A stretch of DNA of 63,483 bases from an uncultured candidate division WPS-2 bacterium (GTDB lineage Bacteria > Vulcanimicrobiota > Vulcanimicrobiia > Vulcanimicrobiales > Vulcanimicrobiaceae), in contig CALEYW010000075.1 of NCBI GenBank assembly GCA_937927945.1, forward strand, positions 1 to 63,483. Reading direction: 5' to 3'. The notes under the pieces are model-generated. The model saw only the letters and a list, made by a program, of their open reading frames with translations. It was not told where the DNA came from and did not search any database. Positions 14,094 to 26,516 of this stretch are shown piece by piece (the first letter of the stretch is position 1; each line of letters starts with the position of its first letter). A program made the position numbers and the translations under genes.

Positions 14094-15773
14094 TCAGCGC
14101 AAACCGTCGTAGCGATCGCGCGCGAGCCAGACTTCGGCGACGCGCCGCCGCAGGTCGAGTTCGCGCTCAGTCGCCGTGGCGACACTTCCGCCAACCCGCT
14201 GATTCAGCGTGGCGTGGACTTTTCGGTGCTCGACGTTGAAGCGCAGGCTCACGCGCCGCACCAAGCCGTGGAGTGACGTGCGCAGCGATTCCTTGCGCTC
14301 GGCCGAGGTGATCGTCGGTGGCGGCGGCGGCTCCGGCTCGCCGTCCTCGGAACCCGCGAGCGCCTCGCCGCTCGCGAACGCCGCGGGATTGAACAGCGGT
14401 CCGAAATCGACCACCCGTTCTTCGGTCGTCCGCGCCGCAATCGCTTCGTAGAAGCCGGCGTCGGACGCGCGTTCCGCGCGCTGGGCGGCGTCGAGCGCCG
14501 CTACCTCCTCTTCGCGCTCGTCGCGGCCGTTCAAACCGTGGCGCACGTCGATCGTGATGCCGCGCGCGAGCTCGCGCAGGCGCGCGTCGTCGGGGACGAA
14601 CACGTACGCTTCGGGGTCGTTGAGCCCGTCGATCGTGCGCACGAACCGCCCGCAGAACTGGCGGAAATACAGTTCGGTGATGACGTTCGATGCAAACACG
14701 CCGACCCGCAGCCGCGGGATGTCGACGCCTTCGGACACCATGTGCACCGCGACGATCCACGGGTCGGACGAGCGCGCGAACGTCGAGATCCGGTCCGATG
14801 CGTCGGCCAAGTCGGAGACGACGATGGTCGGCCGCACGCCGAGACGGCGTTCCATCAGCGCGGCGATCGCGCGCGCGTGATCCTGATTCATCGCGGCAAC
14901 CAGTCCGGCCGCATCGCGATGTCCCTCGGCCCGCACCGACATCAGCCGCATATGTGCGCGGGACAACACGTCGCCGATCCACTCGTCCTGCGTGAGCATC
15001 GTGCGCAGCCTCTCCGATTGGTGCAGCCGCTCGCGCAACGCTGTATCGAAGCTCGCCGACATCTGCGTGCCGTCGCGCGCGACCCACTCGGCCTCGCCGC
15101 CGTGCAGCGCGAAGACGAGCGCGCGGCACACGCCGTCGCGCAGCGCCGATGCGTAATCGTACGCGAAGTCCGCGACCGAGAGCCCGCGGTCGTAGCGAAC
15201 GAACGGGATCGCCGTGCCGTCGGAGCGGAACGGCGTACCGGAGAGCGCGACCCGATGGGCGGCGAGGTCGAACGCGTCGCGCAGCGCCTTGCCCCACGTC
15301 GCGTCGTCGCCGGCGTGATGCAGCTCGTCGAGCAGCACGGCCATGCCGCCCTCACCGCTCGCGCCGCGGCACAGGTCGCGATAGAGTCGCGGCGCGGCGC
15401 AGACCTGCTGGTAGGTGACGACCGCGCCGTGGACGTCTCGCGCCAAGCGCGCGTGAGCGTTCGCGAACTTGTGATCGAGGACCACCCCGGCGGCCATCAT
15501 TGCGCGCGCGACCTGGGCCTTGAGGTGCTCGCGCGGAACGACGACGATGACGCTCCCGGCGCCTCCGTCGCGGAGCAGCGCGTGCGCGACGCGGGTCGCG
15601 AAGCGGGTCTTGCCGGCCCCGGGCGTAGCGACGATCAGCGCATCGGGCGGCCGCTCAGCCTCCCAGCCCGCGAACGCTGCGCGCTGCCACGCGCGCAGCG
15701 GTAACCTCCATCCGTGAAGTCGAGGACCCGCCACAAGGGGCTCCGCCGTTCGCGGCCGCGTCCGCCGGGTCAT
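14094..15773 (-). CDS. DEAD/DEAH-box (SF2) helicase
   Basis: 559 residues. It has an SF2 helicase core of the RecG/XPB-like restriction-helicase type: LRAWQRAAFAGW (Q-like motif), ATPGAGKTRFATRV (Walker A), VVPREHLKAQVARAM (Ia), AVLLDELHHAGDD (DExH), VALSGTPFRSD (III), VHMVSEGVDIPRLRVGVFAS (V), and FRQFCGRFVRT (VI). The C-terminal 130 residues (Pro-rich linker then a helical region) have no recognised domain. It could act in DNA repair or as a stand-alone defence helicase; neither is shown. The ATG at 15773 is directly upstream of the homology. Confidence 0.9.
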   Translation of the reverse strand: MTRRTRPRTAEPLVAGPRLHGWRLPLRAWQRAAFAGWEAERPPDALIVATPGAGKTRFATRVAHALLRDGGAGSVIVVVPREHLKAQVARAMMAAGVVLDHKFANAHARLARDVHGAVVTYQQVCAAPRLYRDLCRGASGEGGMAVLLDELHHAGDDATWGKALRDAFDLAAHRVALSGTPFRSDGTAIPFVRYDRGLSVADFAYDYASALRDGVCRALVFALHGGEAEWVARDGTQMSASFDTALRERLHQSERLRTMLTQDEWIGDVLSRAHMRLMSVRAEGHRDAAGLVAAMNQDHARAIAALMERRLGVRPTIVVSDLADASDRISTFARSSDPWIVAVHMVSEGVDIPRLRVGVFASNVITELYFRQFCGRFVRTIDGLNDPEAYVFVPDDARLRELARGITIDVRHGLNGRDEREEEVAALDAAQRAERASDAGFYEAIAARTTEERVVDFGPLFNPAAFASGEALAGSEDGEPEPPPPPTITSAERKESLRTSLHGLVRRVSLRFNVEHRKVHATLNQRVGGSVATATERELDLRRRVAEVWLARDRYDGLR

Positions 15774-15848
15774 GCGGGGTTTGGGCAGGACTTTCTTTGC
15801 GGTACAGAGTATGCAACACCCACCTCAGCCACCTCCGGAGCACCGCCC

Positions 15849-16460
15849 GTGGACGTTACCCGCGCCATCGCCGACCTCGACGAAGTCCGCACCCGCCTCG
15901 CGGCGGTGCAGCGCTTTCGCGGCCTCTCCGGACCGGCGGCAGCTATCAGCGGCGCGGCCGCCTTGGGCGCGGGAGCGCTCCAATTGGCCCTGGTCCCGCA
16001 TCCGGCGTCGGCCGCGGACGGCGCCCGGTACGTGGCGATCTGGATCGCCTGCCTTTCGTTCGCGCTGGCGGTGAACTACGGGGCGCTGGCCGTCTGGCTC
16101 GCCCGTAACTGGTCCTCGCGCACCCCCACCGAGCTCCGCACCGCCGCGGTCGCGATCTTCCCGTCGGTCGTGGCGGGCGGCGCCCTCACCGCCGCCCTCC
16201 TCTCGCGCGGCCAGATCGGGATGCTGCCGGGAACCTGGGCGCTCTGCTATGCACTCGGTCTGCTCGCCTCGCGCACGATGCTGCCGCGCGGAACAGCGAC
16301 GATCGCGTTCGCCTTCGCCGCCGTCGGTGCGTCCCTGCTGTTCGCCGCCGGGACGAACGCGCTCGTGTGGTGGGTGATGCCGCTGACGTTCGGCTTCGGA
16401 CAGATCGCGATCGGCCTGTTGATCGAACACGACGCGGCGACCGACAAGGTGACGGCGTGA
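15849..16460 (+). CDS. Hypothetical membrane protein paired with a wHTH regulator
   Basis: 203 residues from GTG 15849 (VDVTRAIADLDEVRTRLAAV), with CGGAG upstream. A short soluble N-terminus precedes five to six hydrophobic segments between about residues 30 and 195. No transport motif is recognised. The stop overlaps the start of the transcriptional regulator by 4 bp (GTGA); this membrane-protein/regulator pairing is common in bacteria, and the membrane protein is often the regulator's cognate partner. The frame upstream of the GTG is open but unlike protein. Confidence 0.7.
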   Translation: MDVTRAIADLDEVRTRLAAVQRFRGLSGPAAAISGAAALGAGALQLALVPHPASAADGARYVAIWIACLSFALAVNYGALAVWLARNWSSRTPTELRTAAVAIFPSVVAGGALTAALLSRGQIGMLPGTWALCYALGLLASRTMLPRGTATIAFAFAAVGASLLFAAGTNALVWWVMPLTFGFGQIAIGLLIEHDAATDKVTA

Positions 16461-16810
16461 ACGACGCGCCGTTCGCGTTCAACGGCTTGGAGCGCATCTT
16501 TCACGAACGCGGACGGCTCGCCGTCTGCGCGTGCCTGGTCGCCAACCCCGACGGCATGCGGTTCACCGAGCTGCAGGAAGCCTGCGGGCTGACCGACGGC
16601 AACTTGAACCGCCACCTGCACGCGCTCGCCGAAGTCGCGATCGTCGAGAGCGAACGGGTTCGTGGCCGCGGACGGCCGACGACGATCGTGCGCATCACCG
16701 AATCCGGGCGCACGCGGTTCCTCGCGTACGTCGACGAGCTCGAAGCGGTCGTGCGCGGCGTGCAGCGCCAAGCCGAGTCGCCCACGCCGCGTTTGGCGGC
16801 GCAATCGTGA
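16457..16810 (+). CDS. Winged-helix transcriptional regulator (MarR/ArsR-like)
   Basis: 117 residues from GTG 16457. The fold is evident: a helical start (LERIFHERGRLAVCACLVAN), the HTH (MRFTELQEACGLTDGNLNRH), the wing (VRGRGRPTTIVRITESGRTR) and a C-terminal helix. It is similar to PadR/ArsR-like single-domain regulators that dimerise. It is coupled by 4-bp overlaps to the membrane protein upstream and uppS downstream. Probably it regulates this small operon; the ligand is unknown. Confidence 0.85.
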   Translation: MNDAPFAFNGLERIFHERGRLAVCACLVANPDGMRFTELQEACGLTDGNLNRHLHALAEVAIVESERVRGRGRPTTIVRITESGRTRFLAYVDELEAVVRGVQRQAESPTPRLAAQS

Positions 16811-17526
16811 TCGAACGCGCTCCCGTCGCGACCGGCGCGCCGCGCCACGTCGCGATCATCATGGACGGAAACCGCCGCTGGGCGCGCACGCACGGCCTGC
16901 CCGCGCTCGAAGGACACCGCCGCGGGATCGACGCGCTCGAACGCGCCGTCGAAGGCGCGCTGCGAACCGGGATCACGATGCTGACCGTGTACGCGTTCAG
17001 CGAGGAGAACTGGGGTCGCGAGAAAGGTGAAGTGTTCGGCCTGTTCGGACTCGCCGAACGCTTCGCGCGCGAGAAGGCCGTCTCGCTCGCCGCACGCGGC
17101 GTCCGCGTGCGCATCATCGGCCGCCGCGACCGCTTGCCCAAAGGCGTCGTCGACGCGTTCGCCGTGCTCGAAGCGCGCACGGCGCACTGCACGGCCCTGC
17201 TGCTCACGATCGCGGTCGACTACGGTGCGCGCACGGAGATGCGCGACGCGTGCCGTGCGCTCGCGCAGGACGTCGCAGCGGGCCGCATCGTCCCCGAGGA
17301 GATCGACGAGGAGGCCATCGCCGCTCGCCTCTGGACGGCCGGCTTGCCCGACCCGGACCTCGTCGTGCGCACCGGCGGTGAGCTCCGGCTCTCCAACTTT
17401 CTGCTCTACCAGAGCGCGTACGCCGAACTTTGGGCGACCCCGGCGCCATGGCCGGACTTCGACGCCGCCGCCCTCGACCGCGCGCTAGAAGACTACGCCA
17501 ACCGCGAGCGCCGCTTCGGCCGCTAA
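16807..17526 (+). CDS. uppS: Isoprenyl transferase (undecaprenyl diphosphate synthase)
   Basis: 239 residues from GTG 16807, overlapping the upstream stop by 4 bp. A cis-prenyltransferase that extends farnesyl diphosphate with isopentenyl diphosphate to make the lipid carrier for cell-wall synthesis. Signature blocks: HVAIIMDGNRRWARTHGL (with the catalytic Asp), EGHRRGID, TVYAFSEENWGRE, and PDLVVRTGGELRLSNFLLYQ (RxG...RxSNF). Length fits the family. Cytoplasmic or membrane-peripheral. Confidence 0.97.
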   Translation: MIERAPVATGAPRHVAIIMDGNRRWARTHGLPALEGHRRGIDALERAVEGALRTGITMLTVYAFSEENWGREKGEVFGLFGLAERFAREKAVSLAARGVRVRIIGRRDRLPKGVVDAFAVLEARTAHCTALLLTIAVDYGARTEMRDACRALAQDVAAGRIVPEEIDEEAIAARLWTAGLPDPDLVVRTGGELRLSNFLLYQSAYAELWATPAPWPDFDAAALDRALEDYANRERRFGR

Positions 17527-17649
17527 ACGCCAGTGCCGGCGAGGAGGCGAGGGCTGTACCGGCAACCCCCCGGCGAACCCAAGCAGGCTCTAGGAAGGAA
17601 AGATCCGTGCGGAGGGGCGCCTTAACCAGCAGCCTCCTCCGCCCGGCTG

Positions 17650-17658
17650 TGGTATACT
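17650..17658 (+). promoter_or_regulatory. Extended -10 promoter for typA
   Basis: TGGTATACT is an extended -10 element (TGn + TATACT), ending 8 bases before the typA GTG at 17667. A start point 6-7 bases downstream would give an almost leaderless mRNA. No convincing -35 is seen, as often with extended -10 sites. Confidence 0.5.
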
Positions 17659-17666
17659 GAACGCTT

Positions 17667-19496
<1,830 letters not shown>

Positions 19497-19544
19497 CGAG
19501 CTACCCGGGAGGCGGCGCCGCGCGCGGCTAACGCCTCCCGTGTC

Positions 19545-20918
19545 GTGCTCCGGACGGTGCTTTCGATCCGGGGTCTGATTCTGGCGCTTGCCCTGGTCGC
19601 GGTGGGGCTCCCCGTCGCGCTCATCGGCCAACTCGGAATCGCCCGGACGCTCAACGCGACCATTCTCGAGATCGCACGGATCCGCCAGGCCCAGCTCGCC
19701 CTCGCAGGCGTCCTGCAACTCCAAGTCGACGAGGAATCCGGGATTCGGGGCTACGCCGCGACCCGCGCCAGGGAGTTCCTCGAGCCCTATCACGCCGCCC
19801 TGGCGCGGATGCCGGAACGGATGGACGAGCTGCAGGACCGCTTGCGCGATGACGCCGACTTGGGGACCACCGATCGCGCGGTGGTCGAACTGTCCGTCAT
19901 CAACGCGGCGTGGCTGCACTCGGTCGCCGAACCCGTCACCGCCGGGAAACCCCTAGACTCCGCGCGCGCCAAGCGCGGAAAGCAGCTGATCGATTCCTTT
20001 CGCGGGTTGATCGTGCCGATCGAGCGGCGGCTCGACGTGCGCTACAGCGAGCGGGTCGCAAGCCGTGAAGCGACTATTCGAATGGAGACGTACAGCGCGG
20101 TCGGAGCCATCGCGCTGATCGCCCTAGAGGTCCTCGGGTTCGCGATCGTCATCGCGCGCATGCGGCACGAGCTGGACCGCGATCGAGCAGTCGTCGAATC
20201 GCTGCAGACCGCCGTTTCGGCGCGCCTCGTCCCGCCGGAGCACCTGCGCATCGGGACCGCGTATCGATCGGCGACCCGCGGCGCGCGCGTCGGCGGTGAC
20301 GTCTACGACGTGTACCGGCTCGACGACGATCGCACGCTGCTCGTCGTCGGCGACGTCAGCGGGAAAGGTCTCACTGCGGCCGTCGACACGATGTTCGTTC
20401 GCTTCGCGCTGCGCGCGCTCGCGAGCGAGTCGCTGACGGCGGACGATATCGTGGAACGGTTCGATCGTCTCTATCGCGACGCGAATGGCGCGCCCGAATC
20501 GTTCGTCACGCTCTTCGTCGGCATTCACGACCGGCGCGACGGCTCGCTCGCATACGCCAACGCGGGACACGAAGCGTGCTGGATTCGCCGGAACCGCACG
20601 CTCCGAATGCTTCCGCCGACCGGTCCGATCATCGGCCTGGGTGGTTTTCCGTTCGCCGCGGCGGCCACGTCGCTGGGCGCCGCGGATCTGTTGATCCTAG
20701 CGACCGACGGGCTGACCGAAGCGCGCGACCCTGACGGCGGCTTCATCCCGACGGAGCGTCTGAACGCGTGGCTCGAACGGGCCGATGCCGACGACCCGCA
20801 GCGCTTCGTCGACGAGGTCGCATCTGCCGTCGCGCGCTACACGCGCGGCAAGATCGTCGACGACCTCGCATTGCTGGCGGTCGCTCCCGCGGCCAGAGAG
20901 GAGAACGGAACGCCGTGA
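19545..20918 (+). CDS. Membrane sensor with SpoIIE-type PP2C phosphatase domain
   Basis: 457 residues from GTG 19545. Layout: a membrane helix at about 8-28, an extracellular four-helix CHASE3-like domain to about 180 (LQLQVDEESGIRGYAATRAR is the CHASE3 hallmark), a second membrane helix at about 185-207, then a PP2C/SpoIIE phosphatase domain with GGDVYDVYRL, VVGDVSGKGLTAA (metal-binding Asp), and LILATDGLTEARD. It probably dephosphorylates an anti-sigma-factor antagonist in a partner-switching pathway; no partner gene is next to it. It overlaps the next gene by 4 bp. Confidence 0.9.
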   Translation: MLRTVLSIRGLILALALVAVGLPVALIGQLGIARTLNATILEIARIRQAQLALAGVLQLQVDEESGIRGYAATRAREFLEPYHAALARMPERMDELQDRLRDDADLGTTDRAVVELSVINAAWLHSVAEPVTAGKPLDSARAKRGKQLIDSFRGLIVPIERRLDVRYSERVASREATIRMETYSAVGAIALIALEVLGFAIVIARMRHELDRDRAVVESLQTAVSARLVPPEHLRIGTAYRSATRGARVGGDVYDVYRLDDDRTLLVVGDVSGKGLTAAVDTMFVRFALRALASESLTADDIVERFDRLYRDANGAPESFVTLFVGIHDRRDGSLAYANAGHEACWIRRNRTLRMLPPTGPIIGLGGFPFAAAATSLGAADLLILATDGLTEARDPDGGFIPTERLNAWLERADADDPQRFVDEVASAVARYTRGKIVDDLALLAVAPAAREENGTP

Positions 20919-22564
20919 AACGCATCGCGATCCTCGCCGTAGCCTGCACGATCGCGTTCGCCGCGTGCTCGCGCACGGCCGATACCACCGCGCCGAACCC
21001 TGGCTAGAGCACCGCGCGGCATCGCTGGACGCGGCCGGGGGTCTTGCGCTTCGCGACCCTGGGCGACCCCGATTCGCTCAACCCGCTGCTCGGCCAGTAC
21101 CAGGTCGACGTCGATCTCTCGATGTTCTGGGCCGGGTATCTCTTCAATTACAGCGACCGCGACGAACTGGTGCCGGAGCTGGCGACCGAGGTACCGACCC
21201 TCGCCAACGGCGGGATCGCGAAAGACGGGCGCACGATCACCTACCATCTGCGCCGCGGCGTGCAGTGGCAGGACGGCGCGCCGTTCTCCGCCGACGACGT
21301 CGTATTCTCGTGGCACGCCGTGATGAACCCGAACACAAACGTGCAGACGCGGACCGGGTACGACCAAGTGCGCGCGATCGACGAGCCGGACGCCTACACG
21401 GTCGTGATCCATCTCGCCCGGCCCTTCGCGCCGTTCGTGAACACGTTCTTCACGATGTCGGCGACGCCGTACCCCGTCCTTCCGAAGCACCTGCTCGCCA
21501 AGTACCACGATCTCAACCAGGTCTCGTACAACAGCAAGCCGGTCGGCACCGGACCGTTCATCGTGCAGGAGTGGCATCGCGGCGAGACGCTGCGCATGGT
21601 CGCCAACCCGCACTACTGGCGCGGCGCGCCGAAACTGAGCGAGGTCGAATACCGCAGCATCCCGGATGAAAATACGCTCACGACGAGCATGCGCACCCAC
21701 GAGCTCGACCTGTGGTACAACGCGTCGTCCACGAACTATCCGGCCGCCTCAAAGATCGATGGGACGCACGCGCTGCTCACGCCCTTCACGCAGTATTCGG
21801 TGCTCGGCTTCAATGTCAAGCGCCCGGTGATGTCTGAGGTCGCCGTTCGCCGAGCGCTTGCGTACGCCACGGATCGCAAGCGGATGATCGAGACCGTGAC
21901 CTACGGAGTGCAGCTTCTCGGCGAAGGAGATCAGCCGGCCTTCTCCTGGGCGCACGATCCGAATTTGCGGCCGATACCGTTCGACCCCGACAAGGCGCGC
22001 GCCGTGCTCGACGCCGCCGGATGGAAAGCCGGACCGGACGGGGTCCGCGCCAAGAACGGCCGGCGGCTGCATCTGGAGATCGCGACGACGACCGGCAGTG
22101 CGCTCGGAAACCGCGTGGCGGTGCTGCTGCAGTCCGCCTGGCGCGACGTCGGCGTCGAGGCGGAGATAAAGTCGTATGCGGCCTCGCTGATGTTCGCCAA
22201 CTTCAGCAACGGCGGCATCGTTCAAGGTGGGAAGTTCGACGTCGACTTTTTTTCCTGGATCAACGGCATCGATCCCGACGATTCGACGAACTTCATGTGC
22301 GACCAGATTCCGCCGGCGGGGCAGAACGTGTTCCGCTTCTGCAACGCCGAATTGGACGCGCAAGAGCGCATCGCCACGACGTCCTTCGATCGAGACGTGC
22401 GCAAGAAGGCGTACGCGCGCATCCAGCAGATCATCGTCGATCAGGTCCCGATGCTCACTCTGTGGTTCGCGCGGCGCTTCGACATAGCGAACGATGATCT
22501 TCAGAACTACAAACCCGCCCACGCGGTGACGACGTTCTGGAACACCTGGGAGTACTCGATCTAG
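20915..22564 (+). CDS. Oligopeptide ABC transporter substrate-binding lipoprotein, in-frame TAG
   Basis: Family-5 (DppA/OppA-type) solute-binding protein. The GTG at 20915 overlaps the upstream stop and starts a lipoprotein signal peptide, MKRIAILAVACTIAFAACSR, with the lipobox Cys at residue 18. The same frame meets TAG at 21005-21007 (codon 31), then continues without interruption for over 500 codons: TRPGVLRFATLGDPDSLNPL, the FVRYDRG-like core, and the typical C-terminus (DQVPMLTLWFARRFDIANDD). The only start after the TAG is a TTG at 21044, which would give a protein without a signal peptide. A Trp codon (TGG) changed to TAG is the simplest explanation, so the gene is broken, suppressed or mis-sequenced. 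Confidence 0.8.
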
Positions 22565-23241
22565 CGCAGGAGTTCGCGAACGCCCTCCGGGTCGGCGACG
22601 ATCACCGCATCGGTCAGGCCGCAGAACAGTCCGGTCGCGACGACGCCGTGGATCGCGCGAAGTTCGGCGTCGCGCGCTGCCGGATCGGGAACCATCCCGA
22701 AGGCGCAATCGAGGATTGCGTTCCCGTTGTCGGTGACGAACGGTGAGGCTGTTCCGCCGCGGGCGGCGACCTCGACACCGAATGCCGCGGCGATGCGGCG
22801 CCGCACGTACGGCAGCGAATACGGAACGACTTCGACGGGCGTAGGGAACGCGCCGAGCCGCTCCACGAGCTTCTCCGGCGTCACGATCACCACGAACGTC
22901 CCTGCGGCGATCGCAACGGCTTTCTCGCGAAAGAGCGCACCCCCGCCGCCCTTCGTCAGCGACCAGTCCGCCGCAACCTCGTCGGCGCCGTCGATCGCGA
23001 CGTCGATCTCCCGCTCACCGAACGCGAGGACCGGGATGCCGAGCTCGCGGCACAGCCGCTCGGTCACGCCTGACGTCGCAACCGCGGCGATCTGCTCACC
23101 GGCGGCGACGCGTTCGCCCGTGCGGACGATCGCCCAGTGCGCCGTGCTCCCGGTCCCCAAACCAATGCAGGTCCCGGCCCGCACGTAGCGGTCAACCGCG
23201 GCGAACCCGGCGGCGCGTTTGAGATCCTCGGCGGTCTTCAT
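22561..23241 (-). CDS. rpiA: Ribose-5-phosphate isomerase A
   Basis: 226 residues. Interconverts ribose 5-phosphate and ribulose 5-phosphate in the pentose-phosphate pathway. Motifs: GTCIGLGTGSTAHWAI (substrate loop), DVAIDGADEVAADWSLTKGG (catalytic Asp and Lys), GGGALFREK (catalytic Glu), and VTDNGNAILDCAFG. The ATG at 23241 has GGAGGG upstream and matches the family start (MKTAEDLKR); the ATG at 23283 lies inside the terminator of the upstream gene, so it is unlikely. The 3' end overlaps that of the convergent binding-protein gene. Confidence 0.95.
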   Translation of the reverse strand: MKTAEDLKRAAGFAAVDRYVRAGTCIGLGTGSTAHWAIVRTGERVAAGEQIAAVATSGVTERLCRELGIPVLAFGEREIDVAIDGADEVAADWSLTKGGGGALFREKAVAIAAGTFVVIVTPEKLVERLGAFPTPVEVVPYSLPYVRRRIAAAFGVEVAARGGTASPFVTDNGNAILDCAFGMVPDPAARDAELRAIHGVVATGLFCGLTDAVIVADPEGVRELLR

Positions 23242-23283
23242 TCGCTGGTAGTCCCTCCGGTCGGGAGAATGCGTCGCTGACAT

Positions 23284-23317
23284 GACGACGCCTCCACCGA
23301 TCGGCGGAGGCGTCGTC
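23284..23317 (-). terminator. Hairpin after the small secreted protein
   Basis: Perfect 12-bp stem (GACGACGCCTCC / GGAGGCGTCGTC) with a 10-nt loop, downstream of the leftward gene 23338-23571 and before rpiA. No long T-run follows. Confidence 0.6.
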
Positions 23318-23337
23318 GCTCACGAGAGAACTCAGGC

Positions 23338-23571
23338 CTACATGGAGTGTTTGGGTTTGCGGCAGTAGGGCTTGATCCACTTGCCGGATTTGGTCTTGTA
23401 GCCGGTGACCGGGTTCTGACCGGGCGCGCACTTCAGCGCCATCGAGGGAGCGCCGACGCCGTCGCCCTTGCCCTTACCGTGCGACTTGGGGTTGTCTTTG
23501 GCGACGCCGGTTCCGATGCTGACCGAGAGGATGAATGCTAGGGCTGCGATCGATGAAAGAATTCTACGCAT
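23338..23571 (-). CDS. Small secreted basic protein
   Basis: 77 residues with a signal peptide (MRRILSSIAALAFILSVSIG, cleavage near TGVA). The mature part is about 50 residues, Lys/Gly-rich (KSHGKGKGDG), with two Cys (KCAPGQNPVTGYKTKSGKW and PYCRK) that could form a disulfide. The ATG at 23571 has GGAGG eight bases upstream. No family is recognised. It stands alone between clpB and rpiA, with its own terminator. Confidence 0.65.
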   Translation of the reverse strand: MRRILSSIAALAFILSVSIGTGVAKDNPKSHGKGKGDGVGAPSMALKCAPGQNPVTGYKTKSGKWIKPYCRKPKHSM

Positions 23572-23654
23572 AAAAAAGCCTCCAAAAAAGGAAATGATTG
23601 GGACTCGTTCCGGTCGGCCGGACCCTCGTCCTGGCAACCGTGCGTCTGGCCGCG

Positions 23655-26287
<2,633 letters not shown>

Positions 26288-26288
<1 letters not shown>

Positions 26289-26314
26289 TCGCACTCAATA
26301 ACCGAGAGTGCTAG
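26288..26314 (-). promoter_or_regulatory. CIRCE operator (HrcA binding site) of clpB
   Basis: On the clpB strand: CTAGCACTC, 9 bases, GAGTGCGAA. The consensus is TTAGCACTC-N9-GAGTGCTAA; each arm differs by one base. It overlaps the first base of the clpB ATG, implying repression of heat-shock transcription by HrcA and a transcript start at or near the start codon. Confidence 0.85.
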
Positions 26315-26516
26315 CGGTCGGGTTGCGCCAGTCTCCTTGTCACCCCGAGCGAGGGCCCCGGGCGGCGCGAATTTTGACCTAGGCTACCCGGGTTGACCTC
26401 GACCGGTTCCGCGATGGTCGTTGGCAGCGGGATCGGATCTCCAGATGCGTGACGAGGGCGGCTCGGTAGAGGGCGCTGGCACGCAGCCCGCTCGCGGCCG
26501 ACGGCCTGACAGGCGA
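26315..26516. other. Gap between clpB and the zincin gene, with a REP-like copy
   Basis: About 200 bp with no credible gene. Contains a truncated copy of the REP-like repeat (26338-26362, TGTCACCCCGAGCGAGGGCC). It should also hold the upstream promoter elements of clpB. Confidence 0.4.

Noticed and set aside
17527..17645. Possible SRP (4.5S) RNA upstream of typA, because of CAGGCTCTAGGAAGGAA
   Set aside because: The GGAA loop is present but the flanking helix and the rest of the conserved core do not pair as required.
21005..21007. Pyrrolysine or selenocysteine insertion at the in-frame TAG
   Set aside because: TAG is not the selenocysteine codon, no pyl genes are seen, and the position is an unstructured linker rather than an active site. 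A nonsense mutation is simpler.
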